A stretch of DNA of 10,145 nucleotides from an uncultured Clostridia bacterium. GTDB lineage: Bacteria; Bacillota; Clostridia; Christensenellales; Aristaeellaceae. This document shows positions 5,267-10,145 of this stretch, piece after piece. Positions within the stretch are counted from its first letter, which is position 1, and the number at the start of each line of letters is the position of its first letter. Location: assembly GCA_937906775.1 (NCBI GenBank), contig CALCUD010000077.1, forward strand, positions 1 to 10,145, given 5' to 3'. The translations under genes were made by a program, and so were the position numbers. The notes under the pieces are model-generated. The model was not told the DNA's origin. It made no database searches and saw nothing but the letters and a program-made list of their open reading frames with translations.

Positions 5267-5307
5267 GCGATGATATTCTTTCACTAACGGAGAATATCAT
5301 CGCTTTT
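5267..5307 (+). terminator. Long perfect hairpin: lacI terminator and/or 5' leader stem-loop
   Basis: A perfect 13-base-pair stem (5267-5279, GCGATGATATTCT, with 5291-5303), an 11-base loop and TTTT (5304-5307) followed by GATTTT. As a terminator it would end the regulator transcript. If the promoter at 5254-5262 is used, the same hairpin would sit at the 5' end of the operon mRNA, where it could stabilise the message or attenuate transcription. Confidence 0.65.
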
Positions 5308-5331
5308 GATTTTGGCTAAAGGAGCTGTCAC

Positions 5332-7023
5332 ATGAGAATTGAGACTGACAGAGGAATCTATCATCCCGGCAACCTGGTTCGTTGCCATACAGATCTTGAG
5401 CAACAGAGTGTCAGGCTGCGTCTGAGTCTGTATCAGGCAGAAAAGAAAATTGCTGAGTCAGAGGCTGATCGTCATGATCAAACGTTCTCGTTTTCTCTCC
5501 CGGAAAAAGCAAATCAGGGCTATCTGCTTCAGATTGAAGTGCTTGATGATTCAGGTACCGTCACTGACAAAGCCTTTACAGCCATCGACTGTTCCGATAG
5601 TTGGACGCGTTTCCCTCGATACGGATATATCTGGGATTATACAGATTCCGTTGATTCAAAGGCAAAAATCCGTCAGCTCTGTAGATATCATCTGAACGGA
5701 CTACAATTCTATGACTGGCAATACCGGCACCATATTCCAACACCGCCGGATCTTCGCGAATGGAATGACTGGTCCGGCAGAAAGATCAATGGCAGCATCC
5801 TCCGTGCTTATCTCCGGTCTGCTCATGAAGCCGGTATGAGTTGCATGGCTTACAACATGATTTATGCCGCCAACATGACTTATCTGACTGATCAAAGCGG
5901 TGTATCTCCTGAATGGAAACTGATCAAAAAAGACGGGACAGACTTTACCTGTGATATGAATGCCGAATTGGGACCGGTCGGGATTCTGCAGTATTTCAAT
6001 CCGCTGAACGTCAACTGGCAAACATATATCTTCGCCAAAGAAAAGGAAGTGCTGGAGCAACTTGGTTTTGACGGTTGGCATGGCGATACGATCGGTGAAA
6101 TGGGTCCCATGACTACAGCCGATGGAAATCCCTTGGGATATGACACGAATGGAAAAGCGATTCATTGTGTAAAGGATTGCTATACGCAATTTCTGAATGC
6201 AGCCAAAGAAGCTATCACACCGGGATACCTGTCGTTCAATCCGGTGGGAGCTCAGGGTATAGAAAATGTCAACCACAGTAATACAGATGTACTTTATACC
6301 GAGTTCTGGCCCTGGGATCGGGACGACCGCGGTGAACTGTATGACAACTATTACAGTATTCATCGCGCCATTATCAATGCAGCCTCACAAAGTGAAGGAA
6401 AATCGCTCATTGTGGCTGGGTATATCAATTATAAAAATCCGGCAGCGTATTTCAATGAACCTGCGGTCCGGCTGATGGACAGTGTCGTCTTCGCTTCAGG
6501 TGGTTCCAGAATTGAATTGGGTAATGGTGATGGAATGCTCTCCAATGAGTATTTCCCCGACGACCGCCACAAAAAGATGACACTTGCTACTCAGCAGGCA
6601 GTTCAACGCATGTATGACTTTATTACAGCTTATGAGAATCTGCTACGTGACGGACAGAAACCGTTGCAGGTTTCTGTAACGATATCCGGCCTGCCCGTTT
6701 CGGAAAACGGTACCGCCAATACTGTCTGGCATTTTTGTATGGCTGATTCCGAATATGAGATTCATCACTTTATCAACCTGACCGGGACAGACAATGAATG
6801 GCGTGACGTGGAGCAGCATAAAGTAGTCCCGCAAAAGCAAAGCAGACTGCCGGTAAAGATCTATACAAAGCGGGAAATCAATGCTGTGTATCTTGCCAGT
6901 CCCGACCGTTCCGAACCGATCCCTGCAGTTATGAGTTACTCCGTAGCCCATGATAAAGGTGGCAGATATATACAGTTCATTATGGAAGAACTTGAATACT
7001 GGAATATGGTTTTTCTGCGCTGA
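5332..7023 (+). CDS. GH66 family glucanase (dextranase or cycloisomaltooligosaccharide glucanotransferase type), intracellular
   Basis: A 563-residue glycoside hydrolase family 66 enzyme; the family cleaves alpha-1,6-glucan (dextranase) or cyclises it (CITase). Residues 1-88 are the N-terminal beta domain (D-R-G-I-Y-H-P-G-N), about 90-450 the (beta/alpha)8 barrel, about 455-563 a C-terminal beta domain. The catalytic pair is visible: D252 in GWHGDTIG (nucleophile) and E324 in YTEFWP (acid/base), by family knowledge. There is no signal peptide, unlike many secreted dextranases, and no inserted CBM35-sized domain, usual in CITases, so a compact cytoplasmic hydrolase is favoured, though transglycosylation cannot be excluded. 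Start supported by AAAGGAG (5318-5324), seven bases before ATG. It is first in the operon, 37 bp before the sugar-binding protein gene, implying action on imported isomaltooligosaccharides. Confidence 0.9.
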   Translation: MRIETDRGIYHPGNLVRCHTDLEQQSVRLRLSLYQAEKKIAESEADRHDQTFSFSLPEKANQGYLLQIEVLDDSGTVTDKAFTAIDCSDSWTRFPRYGYIWDYTDSVDSKAKIRQLCRYHLNGLQFYDWQYRHHIPTPPDLREWNDWSGRKINGSILRAYLRSAHEAGMSCMAYNMIYAANMTYLTDQSGVSPEWKLIKKDGTDFTCDMNAELGPVGILQYFNPLNVNWQTYIFAKEKEVLEQLGFDGWHGDTIGEMGPMTTADGNPLGYDTNGKAIHCVKDCYTQFLNAAKEAITPGYLSFNPVGAQGIENVNHSNTDVLYTEFWPWDRDDRGELYDNYYSIHRAIINAASQSEGKSLIVAGYINYKNPAAYFNEPAVRLMDSVVFASGGSRIELGNGDGMLSNEYFPDDRHKKMTLATQQAVQRMYDFITAYENLLRDGQKPLQVSVTISGLPVSENGTANTVWHFCMADSEYEIHHFINLTGTDNEWRDVEQHKVVPQKQSRLPVKIYTKREINAVYLASPDRSEPIPAVMSYSVAHDKGGRYIQFIMEELEYWNMVFLR

Positions 7024-7030
7024 TGCGCAT
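7023..7030. promoter_or_regulatory. Possible secondary operator half-match
   Basis: ATGCGCAT, the core of the 5234-5247 palindrome, recurs here, overlapping the GH66 stop codon; 10 of 14 operator positions match across 7020-7033. It could be an auxiliary repressor site inside the operon, or chance. Confidence 0.25.
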
Positions 7031-7060
7031 GAAAGATAATAAAAAACGGAGGGCAAAAAC

Positions 7061-8254
7061 ATGAAAAAGATCGTATCCCTGTTTCTGTGTCTGGTACTGA
7101 GCCTGAGTCTGCTGACAGCAGCTATGGCAGAAGATGTGACTATCACCTTCTGGCATACCTACGGTGACCAGGAAACTCCGATCATTGACGAAGTGATCAT
7201 TCCCCTGTTCGAAGAAAGCCATCCCGGAATCAAAGTGAATGCTGTACGTCAGAGCGGAGATTTCAATCAGATGCTGGTCACAGCGCTGGGCACCGGTGTG
7301 GTTCCGGATGTCGCCCGTGTAGACATCACCAAGACCAGTGCCTACGCAAAGCTTGGCGGTATCGTGCCCATGGATGAAATCGAAGGCTTCGCCGAACTGA
7401 AGGACGCTGTGCTGGATGGTCCTCTTTCCACCAACCTGTGGAACGGACACTACTACGGACTTCCTCTGAACACCAACTGCAAGGCAGCTGTTGTCAACAC
7501 TGAAGTCCTGAAGTCCCTGGGTCTGGATACCATCCCCGCTACAATGGAAGAACTGGTTGAAGCTTGCCGTGCCAACGCAAACGGTGAATACAAGATCAAT
7601 GTTTCCGGTGTCGGCGACTGGGATCTGTATCCCTGGTTCTGGCTGTTCGGCGGCGTTGTGACCGACGAAGGATTCACCAAGGCCACCGGCTGGCTGGACA
7701 GCGAAGCCAGTATCAATGCTGTCAAAACCATCATGCAGCTTCATGATGAAGGCATCTTTACCATCCGCGATGTGGATGGAACGCCCGATGCCTGGGATGG
7801 TATCAATTCACAGTATGCCATGTTCCTGGAAGGTCCCTGGTATCCTTTCTCTGAGACAGTCATTCCCGCCACTGTCCCCACCTGGAACGGACAGTCTGCT
7901 TCTGTCGTCGGCGGTGAAAACATTGTTATCTTCTCCGGAAGCGAAAAGAAAGATGCCGCCTTTGAGTTTGTCAAATTCATGCTCAGTGAAGAAGTTCAGT
8001 TGAAGCTCCTGGAAGTGGGCGTTATCCCGACCCTGAAGAGTCTGGTTGAAAATGACGCTGTCAAAAATGACGTTAAATGGAGCGTTTACATGCAGCAGTT
8101 GGAATCCGCGCAGAGCCGCATCCCGACTCCTCAGGCTTCCACCGTTGAACAGCTTTGGTCCGATGCTATGAACATGATCTTCCTGGAGGGTGCAGATGTT
8201 CAGGAAACCCTGACCATGACTGCCGGGCTGATTGATGAAGAGCTGGCCAAGTAA
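7061..8254 (+). CDS. Sugar ABC transporter substrate-binding protein (family 1, CUT1)
   Basis: A 397-residue extracytoplasmic binding protein that captures the sugar and presents it to the two permeases. Residues 1-23 are a Sec signal peptide (MKKIVSLFLCLVLSLSLLTA, cleavage likely after AMA, before E24). The mature start DVTITFWHTYGD, then PDVARVDITKTSAYAKLGGIVP, YYGLPLNTN, GKGP-region equivalent MFLEGPWYP, and GGENIVIFSGSEKKDAAFEFV with FMLSEEVQ are typical of maltose/oligosaccharide-type binding proteins. There is no lipobox cysteine, so it is not predicted to be a lipoprotein, unusual for a Gram-positive binding protein. Start set by GGAGGG (7048-7053), seven bases upstream. Codon use is C/G-ending and more biased than in neighbours, consistent with high expression. 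It is followed by a strong hairpin before the permease genes. Substrate inferred from the GH66 neighbour. Confidence 0.93.
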   Translation: MKKIVSLFLCLVLSLSLLTAAMAEDVTITFWHTYGDQETPIIDEVIIPLFEESHPGIKVNAVRQSGDFNQMLVTALGTGVVPDVARVDITKTSAYAKLGGIVPMDEIEGFAELKDAVLDGPLSTNLWNGHYYGLPLNTNCKAAVVNTEVLKSLGLDTIPATMEELVEACRANANGEYKINVSGVGDWDLYPWFWLFGGVVTDEGFTKATGWLDSEASINAVKTIMQLHDEGIFTIRDVDGTPDAWDGINSQYAMFLEGPWYPFSETVIPATVPTWNGQSASVVGGENIVIFSGSEKKDAAFEFVKFMLSEEVQLKLLEVGVIPTLKSLVENDAVKNDVKWSVYMQQLESAQSRIPTPQASTVEQLWSDAMNMIFLEGADVQETLTMTAGLIDEELAK

Positions 8255-8264
8255 TTCGGTATCC

Positions 8265-8289
8265 GGGGGATGGAGTCACTCCGTCCCCC
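8265..8289 (+). terminator. Intercistronic hairpin after the binding-protein gene
   Basis: An 11-base-pair stem (8265-8275 GGGGGATGGAG with 8279-8289 CTCCGTCCCCC, one T-G pair) and a 3-base loop, 10 bases after the stop. It is followed by ATTCATCTTTC, not a real T-run, so a partial terminator or 3' mRNA-protecting structure is more likely than full termination. Such hairpins between binding-protein and permease genes keep the binding protein in excess. Confidence 0.65.
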
Positions 8290-8317
8290 ATTCATCTTTC
8301 TAAAGCAGGAGGTAGCT

Positions 8318-9271
8318 ATGGCACAGTATACAGGTATTGAATACATTATGAAAAATGAAAAGAAGAGTCTGCGTCGAACACGGATCCATAATCTCGAACT
8401 CGCTGCATTTTTCATTTTGCCGGGCTTGCTTCTGGTATGTGTTTTCACTCTCTATCCAATGTTGTTCAATATCAGAATCAGTTTTTCAAAATATGACATC
8501 GTGAATCGTACTATGACCTGGATCGGCACAGATAACTTCAAAGCATTGTTCACCGAGCGTGGAGATAAACTCGGCCTCGCGATCCGCAACAATTTCCTGT
8601 ACGCTGTGGTTACAACCCCATTCATAATGCTATTCGGACTGATCTTCGCCGTGATGATCAACCGGCTGAAGCATGGCGGCGTTTTCTTCAGGACATGCTT
8701 CTATCTTCCGGTCATCACGAGCTGGGTTGTAGTAGGTAATGTGTTTTCCTATATGTTCAATGCCGGTGGAGCCGGTCTGGTCAATTATCTTTTGAAAGAC
8801 GTCTTTCACATCATGGATGCCTATGTGCCCTGGTTGCAGCGCACATGGACAGCCAACGCAGTAATTTGGCTGCTGGGTATCTGGAAAAACATCGGTTGGG
8901 CCATGATCATTTATCTTGCCGGTTTGCAAGGAATCAACAACGATCTGTATGAAGCAAGCTCCATTGAAGGCGCTGGTCCTGTTCAGCAATTCTGGTATAT
9001 AACCATCCCTATGCTGAAAAGTACAACATTCTATGTCCTTGTCAATATGGTTATCGGCGCGTTTGGTGTTTTCATCCAGGTCATGATGCTGACAAGCGGC
9101 AATCCTCGTGGAACAACCAGTGTTCTGCAATACCTGCTGTATGATAAAGCCTTCAATCTGTTTGAATTCGGTCAAGGCGCGGCCATCGGGCTGATCACAG
9201 CCGCGCTTGTACTGGTCACAACGGTGGTAATGAACAAGATATTCCGTACAGAAGGAGGTAAAGAGGCATGA
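8318..9271 (+). CDS. Sugar ABC transporter permease, MalF/UgpA type
   Basis: 317 residues with six predicted membrane segments (first at about 29-46, LAAFFILPGLLLVCVF), one half of the transmembrane channel. The cytoplasmic EAA loop that docks the ATPase is at about 211-232 (YEASSIEGAGPVQQFWYITI), with conserved E-A-x(3)-G-A-G and I-P-M-L. L-Y-P-M-L-F-N-I-R-I-S-F near residue 45 is the usual N-terminal motif. The start at 8318 is preferred over an upstream in-frame ATG at 8270 because AGGAGGT (8307-8313) sits four bases before it and 8270 lies inside the intercistronic hairpin. The stop overlaps the next start (ATGA, 9268-9271), so translation of the two permeases is coupled. Confidence 0.93.
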   Translation: MAQYTGIEYIMKNEKKSLRRTRIHNLELAAFFILPGLLLVCVFTLYPMLFNIRISFSKYDIVNRTMTWIGTDNFKALFTERGDKLGLAIRNNFLYAVVTTPFIMLFGLIFAVMINRLKHGGVFFRTCFYLPVITSWVVVGNVFSYMFNAGGAGLVNYLLKDVFHIMDAYVPWLQRTWTANAVIWLLGIWKNIGWAMIIYLAGLQGINNDLYEASSIEGAGPVQQFWYITIPMLKSTTFYVLVNMVIGAFGVFIQVMMLTSGNPRGTTSVLQYLLYDKAFNLFEFGQGAAIGLITAALVLVTTVVMNKIFRTEGGKEA

Positions 9272-10137
9272 AATATGTGAAACACTGCCTGAAAGTCCTG
9301 TTCCTGCTTCTTTCGGTCTGCATCTTTATCCTTCCGTTCTGGTTCATGATATGCAATTCTTTTGAGGAATTCAGCTATGTATTGCCCAATCCCCCTCATT
9401 TGTTCCCGAGTAGGATCAATTTCTCGGCGTATGAACATGTACTGAGTCAGTCAACATTACCCAGAAGCATACTCAACAGTGTTGAAATCACGCTGGTCAC
9501 AGTACTGTTTACTGTCCTGATTTCTTCATTGTCCGCATATGGATTCGGACGGATTGATTTCTGGGGACGGGAAGTATTATTTAAGATTTATCTGTTCACC
9601 CTGATGCTTCCTGGATTTTTGGGAATCATTCCACAGTTTATGGTCCTGCAGCACATAGGAACCTCAGCCAGCGGTCTTGTAGGAACTAAACAAGGGCTGA
9701 TTCTTCTGTATGTGGGGACCGGCGTTTGCGGCAACACATTCTTTCTTCGCGGTCATATGGCTGCCTTACCGAAGGAGCTGGAAGAAGCGGTCAGGATCGA
9801 TGGCGGAGGCCATCTGACTACTTTCTTCAAGGTAATGCTGCCGTTAGCTCTTCCGTCCATAGGAACACTTGCAATTTTCTGCTTACAGGGCACATGGGAA
9901 GAATTCTTTTCAGCCAAGGTCATCCTCGGTGCTGTACAGGAAAATATAACGCTTCCTGTAATGATCGAATCCCTGAAGGGAGCGCATTCGACCCGGTGGG
10001 AATGGATCTTTGCTGCCTCCATCCTGGCGCAGATTCCCATGATCCTTCTTTTCATGGTTTTCCAGAAAGGATTATTGGCCTTGATGCTGGCTTGCCTTTC
10101 TGCTGGCAGCGTCCTCATGTCGCACATCATGTGGTAA
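9268..10137 (+). CDS. Sugar ABC transporter permease, MalG/UgpE type
   Basis: 289 residues with six predicted membrane segments (first about 8-28), partner of the preceding permease. The EAA loop is at about 172-193 (EEAVRIDGGGHLTTFFKVML), with E-A-x(2)-I-D-G-G-G where the family shows E-A-A-x-I-D-G-A; L-P-x-A-L-P-S follows as expected. GGAGG (9254-9258) lies nine bases before the ATG, which overlaps the previous stop. The C-terminus is odd: after FQK (267) the family normally ends with about ten residues in a G-L-x-A-G-A-V-K-G-like tail, but here the frame gives GLLALMLACLSAGSVLMSHIMW. The +2 frame over the same bases reads RIIGLDAG, so a small indel (real or a sequencing error) is possible and the true end may differ. 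No ATPase follows within the window. Confidence 0.88.
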   Translation: MKYVKHCLKVLFLLLSVCIFILPFWFMICNSFEEFSYVLPNPPHLFPSRINFSAYEHVLSQSTLPRSILNSVEITLVTVLFTVLISSLSAYGFGRIDFWGREVLFKIYLFTLMLPGFLGIIPQFMVLQHIGTSASGLVGTKQGLILLYVGTGVCGNTFFLRGHMAALPKELEEAVRIDGGGHLTTFFKVMLPLALPSIGTLAIFCLQGTWEEFFSAKVILGAVQENITLPVMIESLKGAHSTRWEWIFAASILAQIPMILLFMVFQKGLLALMLACLSAGSVLMSHIMW

Positions 10138-10145
10138 TGGATGGC

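Overview
The window looks like a piece of a gut- or rumen-type bacterial genome. The right half (about 4.0-10.1 kb) has the gene content and moderate base composition of a low-to-mid GC Bacillota/Clostridia-type organism: a LacI/GalR regulator, a GH66 glucanase, and a CUT1-type sugar ABC transporter, with strong AGGAGG-type ribosome binding sites. The left end (1 to about 1140) is strikingly GC-rich and the next stretch (about 1150-2750) strikingly AT-rich. As sample counts, bases 601-660 hold 41 G/C of 60, bases 1681-1740 hold 17 of 60, and bases 7441-7500 hold 31 of 60. The taxonomic assignment is inference; no rRNA or marker gene is present.

Layout. (1) 1-947: the 3' end of an Smr-domain protein, then a FlbD-like/winged-helix-like protein with a Lys-Pro-Ala linker; both are GC-rich. 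(2) 951-2746: a PIN-like protein with a coiled coil and two C-terminal membrane segments, then a small SHOCT-like protein 20 bp downstream. The sharp GC-to-AT change falls inside the PIN-like reading frame. (3) 2747-3679: about 0.93 kb with no convincing protein gene. It holds a minus-strand tRNA-Arg(CCT) with its own terminator, eleven copies of the heptamer TTAGCTG/CAGCTAA arranged partly as palindromes, TAACGAT repeats, a tRNA T-arm-like fragment and a strong inverted repeat. It looks like the edge or control region of an integrated element, but no recombinase gene lies in the window. (4) 3680-4034: a small zinc-ribbon protein and a good rho-independent terminator. (5) 4074-10137: the carbohydrate locus, with a LacI-family regulator (own promoter), a CG-centred palindromic operator candidate overlapping an extended -10 promoter, a long perfect hairpin, then GH66 glucanase, solute-binding protein and two permeases, all on the plus strand.

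How the carbohydrate genes probably work together: the binding protein and two MalF/MalG-like permeases import an oligosaccharide, and the signal-peptide-less GH66 enzyme cleaves or cyclises it inside the cell. GH66 enzymes act on alpha-1,6-glucan, so the expected substrate is dextran-derived isomaltooligosaccharide. The LacI-type protein would repress the operon from the palindrome at 5234-5247 until a sugar ligand releases it. No ABC ATPase is encoded in the window, so an MsmK-like shared ATPase or a gene further downstream must energise transport. The most interesting parts are the composition break inside the PIN-like gene, the candidate membrane-anchored PIN/SHOCT module, and the TTAGCTG repeat field around the tRNA.
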